Below, one piece after another: positions 21,426 to 32,764 of a DNA stretch of 64,000 bases. Within the stretch, counting starts at the first letter, position 1, and every line of letters begins with the position of its first letter. Made by a program: the position numbers and the translations under genes. The notes below the pieces were generated by a model. It made no database searches. It saw only the letters and a program-made list of their open reading frames with translations, and was not told where the DNA came from. The DNA is from Stomoxys calcitrans (lineage: Eukaryota > Arthropoda > Insecta > Diptera > Muscidae): NCBI RefSeq assembly GCF_963082655.1, contig NC_081553.1:42777172-42841171 (forward strand). Direction: 5' to 3'.

Positions 21426-23100
21426 AACAAGTAAAAGCGTGCTAAGTTCAGCCGGGCCGAATCTTATGTACCCTCCACCATGGATGGAATTTGTCGAGCT
21501 CTTGCTACGGTATCTCTTTTTAGGCAAACAAAGGATAAAAGAAAAGAATTGCTATATTATTGGAACAATATCAAGTTATGGTTCATTTCGGACCATAATT
21601 GAACTGAATATTGGAGACCATATAAAAAGTTACTGTGTAAAATTTCAGCCAAATCTAGAGATGCGCACTTTAGGGACTGAAAAAGTAAAAAAGGGAGATG
21701 GGTTTATAGGAGAGCTGTATTAGGCTATAAACCGATTCCTGTCATATTCGACACTTAGTTAAAGTTCATGAGAGAAGCCGTTGTACAAAATTTTAGCTAA
21801 ATTGGATAATTATTGAGGGTGCAATGTTTCAAGAAGTACAGAACCCAGATCGGTTTATATGACAGCTATATCAGGTTATGGAACGATTTGAACTATTCTT
21901 ACACAGTTGTTGAAAGTTATAACAAAACACTTCATGCAAAATTTCAGCCAAATCGGATAGGAATTGTGCACTCTAGACGCTCAAGAAGTCATGACCCCAG
22001 ATCGGTTTATATGACAGCTACATCAGGTTATGAACTGATTTCAACTATACTCTGTGCAGTAGTTGGAAGTCATAATAAAACACCTTATGCAAAATTTCAG
22101 CCAAATCTAGTAAGAGATGCGCACTTTAGGGAATGAAGAAGTAAAAAAGGGATATCGGTTTATAGGAGAGCTGTATTAGGCTATAAACCGATTCATGCCA
22201 TATTTGACACGCATGTTAACGGTCATGAGAGAAACCGTTGTACAAAATTTCAGCTAAATGGGATAACAATTGCGCCCTCTAGTGTCTCAAGAAGTCAAGA
22301 CCCCAGATCGGTTTATATGGCAGCCATATCAGGTTATGGACCGATTTGAACCTAACTTAGAACAGTTGTTGGAAGTCATAACGAAACACGTCGTGCAAAA
22401 TTTCTGCCAAATCGGATAGGAATTGCGCACTCTAGAGGCTCAAGAAGTCAAGACACCCGATAGATTTATATGACAGCTATATCAGGTTATGGACCGATTT
22501 GAACTATTCTTAACACAGTTGTTGGAAGTTATAACAAAACACCTCATGCAAAATTTCAGCTAAATCGGAAAAGAATTGTGCCCTCTAGCGGCTCAAGAAG
22601 TCAAGATCCCAGATCGGTTTATATGACAGCTATATCAGGTTATGTACCGATTTCAGCTATACTCGGTGCAGTAGTTGATAGTCATAATAAAACACGTCAT
22701 GCAAAATTTCAGCCAAATCGGATAAGAATTGTGCCCTCTAGCGGTTCACGAAGTCAAGATCCTAGGTCGGTTTATATGGCAGCTATATCAAAACGTGGAC
22801 CGATATAGCCCATTTACAATCCCAACCGACCTACGCTAATAAGAAGTATTTGTGCAAAATTTCAAGCGGCTAGCTTTACTCCTTCGAGAGTTAGCGTGCT
22901 TTCGACAGACAGACGGACGTACAGACAGACGGACGGACGGACAGACGGACGGACAGACGGACGGACATGGCTAGTTCGACTTAAAATGTCATGAAGATCA
23001 AGAATATATATACCTTATGGGGTCTTAGACGCATATTTCGAGGAGTTACAACTGACGAATGACGAATTTAATATACCCCCATCCTATGGTGGAGGGTATA
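21426..23100 (-). mobile_element. HINE, type A, full length
   Basis: AACAAGTAAAAGCGTGC, CAGCCGGGCCGAATC, and about eight core units (ATCGGTTTATATGACAGCTA). The microsatellite of GACGGACAGACGG lies at 22905-22967 and the hairpin CATCCTATGGTGGAGGGTATA at the end. Confidence 0.9.
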
Positions 23101-23324
23101 AACATTTTGAGATGTGGTTATCCCTTGAGTCCGGATTTTTATGCAAAATCGAAATTTTCACATCAATTATTTGGCAAATTCGGTGGTACTTTACATAGAT
23201 ACATGCAAAATTGAAGATCCCAAGCCATTTTATGTTTACAAAATTCAATTTAATTACAAAATACTAACGCGTTTTGAAAATATTTAGTATTGGCAAATTT
23301 TCTATTTTTCATAAAAATCCGGAC

Positions 23325-23500
23325 CCTATCCCCTTGCCCTCTCCTAATGGTGGCGATATTTGTGAAGTGTGCATAGAAGCCATGTCAAAACTTCTCCCCA
23401 AAGAGATGTTGCACTGCGGCAAGCCGTTCGCAATCGGCTATAAAGAGGAGGTTCCTTATCGAATTTGCATTTACAACTCAACTCAGTGTGTGGTACTTCA
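23325..23500 (+). mobile_element. SINE body fragment (duplication unit 1)
   Basis: CCTCTCCTAATGGTGGCGATA, AAAACTTCTCCCCAAAGAGATG, TTGCACTGCGGCAAGCCGTTC and GGCTATAAAGAGGAGG match the body of the tRNA-derived SINE seen at 36405. The tRNA-like head is missing. An 85-codon frame across it is not a gene. Confidence 0.7.
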
Positions 23501-23763
23501 GAAGGAGATATATGGCAGCTATATTAAATAATCCGATCTGGATCATAGTCGGAGACTTTTAGAGTGGAGTCCGGATTTTTATGCAAAATCGAAATTTTGA
23601 CATCGATTATTTTGCAAATGCGATGGTACTTTGCATATATAAATGCAAAATTGAAGATCTGAATTCATTTTATGTTTACAAAATTAAATTTTATTAACAA
23701 ATACTAACGCATTTTGAAAATAGTATTGGCAAATTTTGGATTTTTCACAAAAATCCCGACTCT

Positions 23764-23900
23764 ATCCCCTTACCCTCTTCTAATGCTGGCGACATTTCTG
23801 AGGTTCTGCCCAAAGAGATGTTGCACTGCGGCAAGCAGTTCGCAATTGGCTATAAAGTGGAGGTTCCTGATCATTGAATTTAAACTTGCAAGGCATAATC
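23764..23900 (+). mobile_element. SINE body fragment (duplication unit 2)
   Basis: CCCTCTTCTAATGCTGGCGA, CCCAAAGAGATGTTGCACTG and GGCTATAAAGTGGAGGTTCC. Same SINE body as in unit 1, with a deletion just before CCCAAAGAG. Confidence 0.7.
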
Positions 23901-23939
23901 ATAAATAAAATTGCAACTCAACTCTGTGTGGGGTACTTC

Positions 23940-24400
23940 AGAAGAAGAAATATGACAGCTATATTAAATAATCCAATCTGAACCATAGTCGACTCGGATG
24001 TCGAGGAGTCTAATATAATTCGCTATGCCAAATTTAAGCGAAATCAGGCAATAAATGCAGCTTTTATTGGCCTAAAGCATAAAATCTGTAGATCGGTCTA
24101 TATGGGGGCTTTATCAGAATATAGTCCAATATAGCTCATCTTAGAACTTATTCTGCCTATGATCAAACAATCACAAATGTACTAAGTCCTCATACCCTTT
24201 ACCATGGATTACATGTGTGAAGTTCTTTGCACGGTTTCTCTTGGTTAGAAATTAAAACTAAGTTCACCCGGGTCGAATATTGGGAACCGACCACTATGGA
24301 TTCCTGAGTTGAGTAGCAAGTGCAAATTTGAACCAAACTCGGCACGGAAATCGAGCAAATAGCAAATACAATTTATTATTCAAATTTTTAAAACACAATA
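23940..24400 (-). mobile_element. HINE fragments, mixed types
   Basis: A type B piece (CAGCTATATTAAATAATCC to CAGAATATAGTCCAATATAG) is followed by scraps of two 5' ends (ACCATGGATTACATGTGTGA; AAGTTCACCCGGGTCGAATA). No complete end is left. Confidence 0.6.
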
Positions 24401-24439
24401 TTGACCTTTATAGAACTTACTTACTTCAATTGGCTATGA

Positions 24440-24790
24440 CAGAATATTTGTTCCACTAGCCGAACGTAGAAGAGCGTTCCAAGCGCCTCGATCTACTGCG
24501 CTCATTCTAAAATCTCTGACACCAAGTTTCGAGGTGTCTCCCACCACTTGATCTATTCATCGGGCTTTTCGTCTTTCCGGTTTTCGTGTACCACCGTGTT
24601 TGCCTTCAAAAGACTTCTTTGCTGGAGCTTCTTCATCCATTCTGACAACATGACCCAGCCAACGCAGCCGCTGTATTTTGATGCGTATAACTATGCTATC
24701 GTCGTCATACAGCTCGTAGTTCATACGTAGCCTATATTCTCTATTATGACAAACTGGTCCATATATTTTACGAAGAATCTTTCTCTCAAA
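24440..24790 (-). pseudogene. Non-LTR retrotransposon C-terminal fragment, broken
   Basis: On the - strand the translation includes ILRKIYGPVCHN, then RIKIQRLRWLGHVVRMDEEA and PAKKSFEGK, a stop, and GDTSKLGVRDFRM. This order is characteristic of the extreme C-terminus of LINE reverse transcriptase proteins. No catalytic reverse transcriptase region remains and the frame has a stop after RRKAR. The clade is not resolved. It is embedded among HINE fragments. Confidence 0.75.
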
Positions 24791-24794
24791 TACT

Positions 24795-26401
24795 CCTTTA
24801 TGGAAGCTATATCGAAATATAGACCAATCAAAACCATATATGGTACAAATGTCGAAAAGCCTAACATAGGTCGCTATGACAAATTTTAGCGAAATCGGAT
24901 AAGAAATTCGCATTTTATGGGATCAAGGCCTTAAATCAGGCTTTCTCTATCCATATATAGTCTGTTGGAGTCCATATTGAATGTGGATGTCGAAGAGCCC
25001 AACACAGCTCACTGTGCCAAATTGCAGCAAAATCGGTTAATAAACGCTGCTTTTATGGCCCAAGACCTCTTATAGAGAGATCGATGTATATGGGCAGGTA
25101 TATCCAAATATTGACTCATCGGAAACATATGGAGCACGGATATTTAGAAGCCTTACATAGGACACTGTGCCAATTTTTATCAAAATTGGATAATAAATAC
25201 GCCTTTTATGGCCCAAGATCTCAAATCGAGAGATCGATGTATATGGCAGCCATATCCAAATATAGACAGATCTTGACAATACTCGGTACGAATGTCGAGG
25301 AGCCTAAAACAACACATTGTGTCAATTTTGAGCGAAATCGGATTGTAAATGTGCCTTTTACGGGCCAAGACCTTAAGTCGGGAGATCGGTCTATATGGCA
25401 GCTATACCCAAATATGGATCGATCGGGGCCACATTTAGCAAAGATATCGAAGAGCCTAACACACTTCATTGTGCCAAATTTAAGCGAATTCCTGTCATAA
25501 ATGCATTTTTTATGAACCCAAGACCGTAAACTGTGGCAGCTGCATTACACTATAGACCGATCGGAACCATATAAAGCATGGATATAGAGAAGCCTTACAT
25601 AGGCTAATATTGTAAATGCACCTTTTTTGAACCCAGACCTTAAATCGGGAGATCGGTCTATATGACAGTTATATTCAAATATATTCCGATCTTGACCATA
25701 GCCTGATGGAATGTCGAGGAACCTAACGTTACACATTGTGCCAAATTTCAAAGAAATCGTATAATAAATCGGCAGATCGGTATATATGGGGGCTATATCA
25801 AGATATAGTCCGACATGGCCTATCTTCGAACTTAACCCCTTTAGAAAAAATTAAGAATTTGTGCAAAGTTTTAGTTAATTATATAAATTTTTAACGACTC
25901 TAGCGTGATTTCAACAGACAGGCGGGCGGGCGGACGGACAGAGGGACGGACAGAGGGACGAACAGAGGGACGGACAGAGGGACGGACAGAGGGACGAACA
26001 GAGGGACGGACAGAGGGACGGACAGAGGGACGGACAGAGGGATGGACAGAGGGACGGACAGAGGGACGGACCGAGGGACGGACAGAGGGACGGACAGAGG
26101 GACGGACAGAGGGACGGACAGAGGGACGGACAGAGGGACGGACAGAGGGACGGACAGAGGGACGGACAGAGGGATGGACAGAGGGACGGACAGAGGGACG
26201 GACCGAGGGACGGACAGAGGGACGGACAGAGGGACGGACAGAGGGACGGACAGAGGGACGGACAGAGGGACGGACAGAGGGACGGACAGAGGGACGGACC
26301 TATGTACTATGTACTTTATAGAGTCGGCCATGGATTTTTCGATGTGTTGCAAACGGAATGACAAATTGAATACACCCCCATCCCTCGGTGGTGGGTATAA
26401 A
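24795..26401 (-). mobile_element. HINE, type B, with expanded microsatellite
   Basis: Core units with TATATGGCAGC and a variant AACACATTGTGTCAATTTTG, then ATATCAAGATATAGTCCGAC, an expanded GAC-rich array (25919-26298) and CCATCCCTCGGTGGTGGGTATA. The 5' palindrome end is missing, replaced by the LINE fragment. Confidence 0.85.
25919..26298. repeat. 12-bp satellite array derived from the HINE microsatellite
   Basis: About 31 copies of GGACGGACAGAG with a few point variants (GAACAG, GATGGA, GACCGA). Because 12 is divisible by three, both strands stay open for up to 172 codons. These are repeat artefacts. Confidence 0.95.
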
Positions 26402-26834
26402 AATGATATGCCATACATTATTTTCTCAAAAAACGATTTTCATAAAAATATCTCCAAAATATGAATTTCATAAAAATATTCATCTAAATTTATTTTTTTA
26501 TAGAAATATTTCATCAAAATTTCAGTTTTATTCAAAAGTTTTTAAAAATTCCATAAAAAATTAAGAAATATTTTTTTTTAGCTTTGACCGCTTGCAGAAT
26601 TTGAGAAAAATTTACGCTCAAATATTAGTTTTTAACAAAAGCCCCTAACAATTCCAACTGATCCATTTTAAACGTTGATATTTAAAGGTCTAACAGAAGT
26701 TCCAAATTTTGAAATCCATTTCAAATACTATCCACATCGGCACATTAGCTATAGCAGCCAAAATAAAAACAAAAGACTTAAGACACAAGCGTAATATGAA
26801 ATCCATGAACCGTAGAAATACCTTTCAGCATAGG
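26402..26834. other. AT-rich unique DNA
   Basis: Repeated CATAAAAATAT and TTTCAT phrases at 26440-26530 suggest an old degenerate repeat. One GACTTAAG motif lies at 26768-26788. Confidence 0.4.
26768..26788 (+). repeat. Dispersed GACTTAAG motif, copy 4
   Basis: AACAAAAGACTTAAGACACA, then AGC. Confidence 0.85.
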
Positions 26835-27335
26835 ACTTTGTCATTTTATTTGTAACTTTTCGAAGTATTGGTCTGACACTTAAACCTATTTTTATTCTTC
26901 ATTGTATCTATCTATCAATCTGCCCCTCTATCTCTCTGTCAGAGGCCATAACTTTGGTTGGAGTTTAGGTTGATGCTTCAAATTTTTCATAAATACTTCT
27001 TAGTATAGGTTGGTTGGGATTGTAAATGGGCCAAATGGCTTTGATATGTCTTTCATATAAACCCAGTATTTGAGTTTCAACTCCCCCACAGAGCACAATT
27101 ATTATCTGATTTGGCTGAAATTTTGAACGTAGTGTTTTGTTATGACTTCCATGAAATCCGTCAAGTGTGGTACAAAGAAATTATCTTTTATCTCCTTTAT
27201 ATACCAATTTCCAATTTGATTTTTTGGGCCTTTAGAGGGTGCAGTTATTATACGATTTGGTTGAAATATTGCAAAGATGCCTATGTATATATCACTAGTC
27301 ATTCTAAGAACTTGTCAAATGTTATCCCTGGTAGA
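26835..27335 (+). mobile_element. HINE, degenerate type A
   Basis: Recognisable order: ACTTTGTCATTTTATTTGTA, a decayed TCTATCAATCTG microsatellite, TAGTATAGGTTGGTTGGGAT, and two worn core units. Both ends are lost. Confidence 0.6.
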
Positions 27336-27867
27336 GGGTAAACAATTTAACGCTCCTTGTTTCGTTCGTATTTTATGTCGCTCTCACTCCACATGTCTTG
27401 GCAATACTTAAAATTGTAATTACCAAAAATTTTTATTTACGAAAATTAAATTTAATGTTAACATTAAAACAGGTGAAAATTCATTGCTTTATCACCAGTA
27501 TCAACATAACACATTAACCGCATGTGTATGTAAAACACTAAAATATTTTCATTTTTCTTTCCCATCCACTCGCCGAAAGTTGTATGCCAATAAACAAGTA
27601 CAAATTTTATGTCACACGTTGTTTTGGCGACAAAACAAAAACTGGTCTATAATAAAAGTTGTCACAACACACAAAAAAGAAATGTTTTTATATAACAAAT
27701 AATGAAATGAAATAATGAAACAATAAATCGCAAAAAAAAATTAAAGGCGTAAGAAAGTTTTTGGAAGGGGAAATGAATAGTGATTTAAAGTTTTTGTACA
27801 TTAAGTTATGTACATATAAAATAAGACACATGTAAACAATAAGGGAAATAATGTAGGGTTCCAATAA
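27336..27867. other. Unique AT-rich DNA, nothing recognised
   Basis: No repeat family, domain-bearing frame or RNA gene seen. Confidence 0.5.
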
Positions 27868-28650
27868 TAATAATTGTGACCTCTAGAGGCTCAAGAAGTC
27901 AAGATCCCAGATCGGTTTATATGGTAGCTATATCAGGTTATTAACCGATTTAAACCATACTTGGAAAAGTTGTTGGATATCATAACAAAATACGTCGTGC
28001 AAAATTTCATTGCAATCGGATAAGAATTGCGCACTCTAGAGGCTCAAGAAGTCAAGACCCAAGATCGGTTTATATGGCAGCTATATTAGGTTATGAACCG
28101 ATTTGAGCCATACTTGGAACAGTTGTTGGATATCATAACAAAATACTTCGTGCAAAAATTCATTCATATGGAATAAGAATTGCGAACTGTAGAGGCTCAA
28201 GAAGTCAAGACCCAAGATCAGTTTATATGGCAGCTATATCAAAATATGGACCGATATGGCCCATTTACAATACCAACGACCTACACTAATAAGAAGTATT
28301 TGCGCAAAATTTCAAGCGGCTAGCTTTACTTCTTCAGAAGTTAGCGTGGTTTCGACAGACAGACGGACAGACGGATTTTCAACATCCGTTCCCTATATGG
28401 TTCAGATCTTTCTAAATTTTGATATGGGTGCCATAGTGACCAATATTCTGTTTTAACAACTTGAACAGTGAATTGTATTTATTAGACCACCCGATGCCCG
28501 TTCCGAGTTCGGACCATATTTAAATGTAGCTGCAATGGGCTCATAAAAAATGATTTTTCTTCGGACTATGACGAACGATGGTGAAGATATATAACCGAGA
28601 TGGTGGGTATCCAAAGTTACGTCCGGCCGATCTTAATGTCTTTTTACTTG
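27868..28650. mobile_element. Chimeric HINE: type A (-) joined to type B (+)
   Basis: 27868-28376 is type A in - orientation, ending in the microsatellite (GACAGACAGACGGACAGACGG). From 28377 the sequence is the last part of a type B element in + orientation (TTCAGATCTTTCTAAATTTTG, GTGGGTATCCAAAGTTACG, TTTTTACTTGTT). The switch falls at the end of the GAC-rich tract. Confidence 0.75.
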
Positions 28651-28904
28651 TTTTTCCAGGATACGTCCCCTAAACTAATGCAAAAAATGTTTACCCAAAA
28701 AAATATTTGTTACCTCCACAGCCAATTTACTAAAAATTCCGGACTTGGAAACAGCTTTTGCCCTAAATACCAATTTTGGTTATAAAAAAAGGGCAGCATT
28801 TTTTTATGTTTTTTTTTTAAGAATACTTTTATCTGCAAAATTAAAAAAAAAGTAAAAAGTCGAATATCCCCGTAACCAGAAGCGTTATTTTTAATAGGAA
28901 TTTT
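28651..28904. other. Unique AT-rich spacer
   Basis: Lies between HINE copies. No feature recognised. Confidence 0.4.
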
Positions 28905-29798
28905 GAGCACAATCCCGGAAAAAAATTTCAGCTAAATCAGAAAAAAATTGCGGCTTACAAGGGCTTAAGAAGTCAAATCGGGAAATCGGTTCATATGGGA
29001 GGTATATTAAGTCATAGACCGTCATGGACAGTACTTAACACAGATGTTTGAAATCATAACAGATTACCATGTGCAAAATTACAGCCAAATCGGAAAAAAA
29101 TTGCGGCTTTCTGGGGCTCAAGTCAAATCGGGAGATCGGTTTATATGGGAGCTATATCTGAATCTGAACCGGTATGACCCATTTGCAATCTGCTATATGC
29201 TGTATAAATGGGAGCTATATCAGGTTCTTGACCGACTTAAACTGTACTCGACACAATTGTTTGAAGTCATAACAGATTACTATGTGCAAAATTACAGCTA
29301 AATCGGACAAAAATTGCGTCTTACAGGGGCTCATGAAGTCAAATCGGGAGCTCGGTTTATATGGGAGCTATATCAAGATCAATTTGGACGGTACTTAACA
29401 CAGATGTTTGAAATCATAACAGATTACCATGTGCAAAATTGCAGCCAACTCGGATGAAAATTGCGGCTTCTAGGGGCTCAAGAAGTCAAATCGGGAGATC
29501 GGTTTATATGAAAGCTATATCTAAATCTGAACCGATGTGGCCCATTTGCAATACCCAACGACCTTCATAAATATAAAGTATCGGTGCAAATTTTCAAGCT
29601 GCTAGCTTTATGCGTTCGACCGCTATTGTGATTTCGACAGACGGACGGACGGACGAACAGACGGACATGGCTGGATCGAATCAGAATGTCGAGACTATCT
29701 AGAAAATATATACTTTATGAGGTCCCAGAACAATATTTCGAGGTGTAAGAAACGGAATGGGTAGTTTAATATACCCCCATCCTATGGTGGTGGGTATA
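28905..29798 (-). mobile_element. HINE, type A-related, 5'-truncated
   Basis: Core units with GGTTTATATGGGAGCTATAT and AAATTGCGGCTT, then GACGGACGGACGGACGAAC and CCATCCTATGGTGGTGGGTATA. Confidence 0.8.
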
Positions 29799-29993
29799 AA
29801 AAGAATCTGTGCAAAGTTTCATCTCAATATCATTTTTTTTAAAGACTATAACGTGAATTCAGACGGACGGACATGTCTAGATCGTCTAAGAAATTTACAA
29901 GGATTAATAAAATATATTCTTTATAGGGTCAGAAATCAATATTTCGATGTGTTGCAAATAGTAGGATAAAATGAATGAATCCCTTTCCTCCGA
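29799..29993 (-). mobile_element. HINE, type B, terminal fragment
   Basis: AAGAATCTGTGCAAAGTTTC, a short GACGGACGGACATG, GTCAGAAATCAATATTTCG, and a worn end. Confidence 0.75.
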
Positions 29994-30048
29994 AAAAAAG
30001 CCCTCCCCACAAAATTCAAAAATGATCTATTTTTCTATGTTTACCAAA

Positions 30049-30632
30049 AACAAGTAAGAGCGCGCTAAGTTCGGCAGGGCCGAATCTTATATACCCTCCA
30101 CCATGAATCGAATTTGCTAAATCGGATGAGAATTGTTCTCTCTAGAGGCTCAAAAAGTCAAGGACCCAGATTGGTTTATATGGCAGCCATATCAGGTTAT
30201 GAACCGATTTGAACCATGCTTAGCACAGTGGTTGGAAGTGATATCGAAACACTACGTGCAAAATTTCAGTCAAATCGGACGAGAATTGCGCCCAGTAGAA
30301 GTTCAAGAAGTCAAGACCCAAGATCGGTTTATATGGCAGCTATATCAAAACATGGACGGATTTGGCCCATTTACAATCCCAACTGACCTACACAAATGAA
30401 AAGTGTTTGTGCTAAATTTCAAGTGGCTAGCTTTACTGCTTCAAATGTTAGCGTGCTTTCAACAGACAGACGGACGGATGGACGGACAGACGGACGGACA
30501 TAGCTAGTTCGACTTAAAATTATACGATGATCAAGAATATATATACTTTATGGGATCTTCGACGCATATTTCGAAGTGTTACAAACAGAATGACGAAGCT
30601 AGTGTACCCCCATCCTATGGTGAAGGGTATAA
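30049..30632 (-). mobile_element. HINE, type A, compact copy (~580 bp)
   Basis: Both ends present (CAAGTAAGAGCGCGCTAAG; CCATCCTATGGTGAAGGGTATA) but fewer than two core units. It shows the minimal form of the family. Confidence 0.85.
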
Positions 30633-32764
30633 CAAATGACTTATTAAAAAATGCTGCTGGCCAATTTGGTAATGCCCCGTCTTTTGGTTTTTTTGGTATA
30701 TACCCAGTGTTTAATTTAATTCCTAGCGATTCATTAAAAACCGTTAATCCTGCCCTGGTCATAAAAAAACCAAAATTTCCTCGATTTTCCTCAGAAAGAA
30801 AAAAAAAATCCCACAATTGCCGTTTAGAATTCTCACCCAGCCAGCCATTGGCCATCATTTCATATAATTTGTTGATTATTAATGGCAAAATGCGACCACC
30901 TTCTCCATTTCCATTTTCTATTTTCTATTTTTTTTTTTTTGTAAAGAAAAGCCCCCATATTAATGCATATATAAGTGATTTTTTTCCACTATACCCCTGC
31001 TAACCAAAAATGGGAAAAGATCAATTACACATTGTGTATTGCTCTTGAAAATGCTTGGTTTATTTGTGGTAGCCTCCAGACAAATAACCATAAATCATGA
31101 CTGTACACCCCGGTAGTTTTCTTGTTGTCAATTTAACTCAGTTTTAGTTAACAGCACTATTACATCATTTTCAACAAGTTGGGTAATAAATAAAATACGA
31201 TTATATAATAAATTGTACTTTGTAGCCACTTAAAGCATGGGATAGAAAGCCCGGGCGGAGACCCTTGGACTCTTACATTAAGTACGTGTATCAATAGTTA
31301 AATGCTTTTCAAACATAGCAATCAGGGGCGTGGAAGGAGAATGAAGGGTGGGGGCTAATACAAATTGGAACGATTACCCTTAAATATGCACTCAGATTGA
31401 ATTATTTTGTAACTTACTCCACAAAAAGTGCCATTATTATGAACCCCCCCTTTACAAATAATTCATTCTACGTCTATGTTGTATCGATACATTCTCACTC
31501 GTCTTGAGGGAAAAATGTATAGCATTTTACATAAAGGAATCTAGCATATCTAGCAATTTGTCGTTGTTACACTCAACGGGAATGGAAAGAATACAAAGAT
31601 GATGATGATGATGATGGGGACAACAAAAAGCTCATGCCACATTTTGCCAACGATTTGTGGAGAAGGAAGAGACTTGCAGCAAAAACCAAAAGAAAAAAAT
31701 CTTTGCCTTACATATTTTTAAGTAAAACAACATAAATCTTATCACTTCAATACAATTTTAAGCACAGCAAACATTTGCTCAAAATGCATTTTAAAAAAAT
31801 ATATATATTTTTGTTGTAATGGCAGTATGTGTGTGTGTGTGTGTGTGCCTGATGATCGTAAGCTATCACTAACTATGCAACCATATTTATTTATTTTTTT
31901 TTTATTTAATACATCTCAACGCTGATGGTGAAAAATATATATTGTGCAACTTGTGGTTGCACATTTTGACTTTGTCTATCAAGGAATATCCTAACAATCC
32001 AACAACCAACCTCAGCCATTGAGCCTTTAAACGAGCACCTTGATTGCTTGCTGTTCATTCGTCGTTTGGCAGTAAAGCAAACACAATAAATAACAACATT
32101 TGTTACAAACACTAGGACACCTAGTCAGGCATAGCAAGAAGTAGAAGAAGAAGAAAAAAATAGCAGACAGTAACGGCTGGACGGACTTTTGTCGGTTTGC
32201 AAAAAGACTCTTTTTAGCCCTGGTAACCAGCTCACAGACACCATCTAAAGTCTTATGAGATTCTTGTGATCCCTGGCAGATGGAGATCATGCCAAGGCAA
32301 GCAAGCCAGCAAGCAAGCCAGCAAACAGAGAACAACAACGAAAACAAGGCAAATCAAATTATATGGCAATTGCAGCATACAATCACGTGCCACAAGCACT
32401 TCCTGCAAAATGTCTCTTCACTTTTAAGATGCTGTTTGGTGGTTTTTACTTTTCTTTTCTTAGGACTCTAACAAATAGGTTTGTGATTATGCCTTCATGC
32501 TTGAATGCAAACCAGCCTAACAATAAGCCCCTAAGAAATAAATTGAAATGATTGCTTGAATGCATTAATCGAAAGAAAGGCAGAGAGAGAGAGAAGGAGA
32601 ACCATATCCGGAAGTATGATTGTTAAATAGATCGAAAGATAGCGGGAAAATTATGATTTTTCTTTAGTAATTAAATTTCATAGCAGATGGATGGTATTAA
32701 TGATGCCAGCAAAACGAAAGACTTAAGACACAAACTTGTAATTATAATCGTGGGAAATAGATAT
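30633..32764. other. Unique DNA with simple repeats
   Basis: Contains (GAT)n at 31601-31617, (GT)n at 31829-31847 and GCAAGCAAGCCAGCAAGC at 32298-32327. Frames of up to 158 codons (30527-31003) begin inside the HINE and have no domain. The GACTTAAG motif lies at 32713-32735. No exon can be supported. Confidence 0.5.
32713..32735 (+). repeat. Dispersed GACTTAAG motif, copy 5
   Basis: CGAAAGACTTAAGACACAAA, then C. It lies about 30 bp before a HINE. Confidence 0.85.

Larger units (their letters stand above)
23127..23992. repeat. Tandem duplication, ~440-bp units
   Basis: Unit 1 (23127-23566) and unit 2 (from 23567) both open GAGTCCGGATTTTTATGC. Each contains ~200 bp of unknown AT-rich sequence, a SINE body and a HINE scrap (CAGCTATATTAAATAATCC). 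Unit 2 lacks about 20 bp inside the SINE body. The unit is therefore a composite that was duplicated after assembly. Confidence 0.85.

Noticed and set aside
25900..26464. Open frames of 138-172 codons with GRTE, PLSV or DRGT repeats
   Set aside because: Translation of the 12-bp array in three frames on both strands; not genes.
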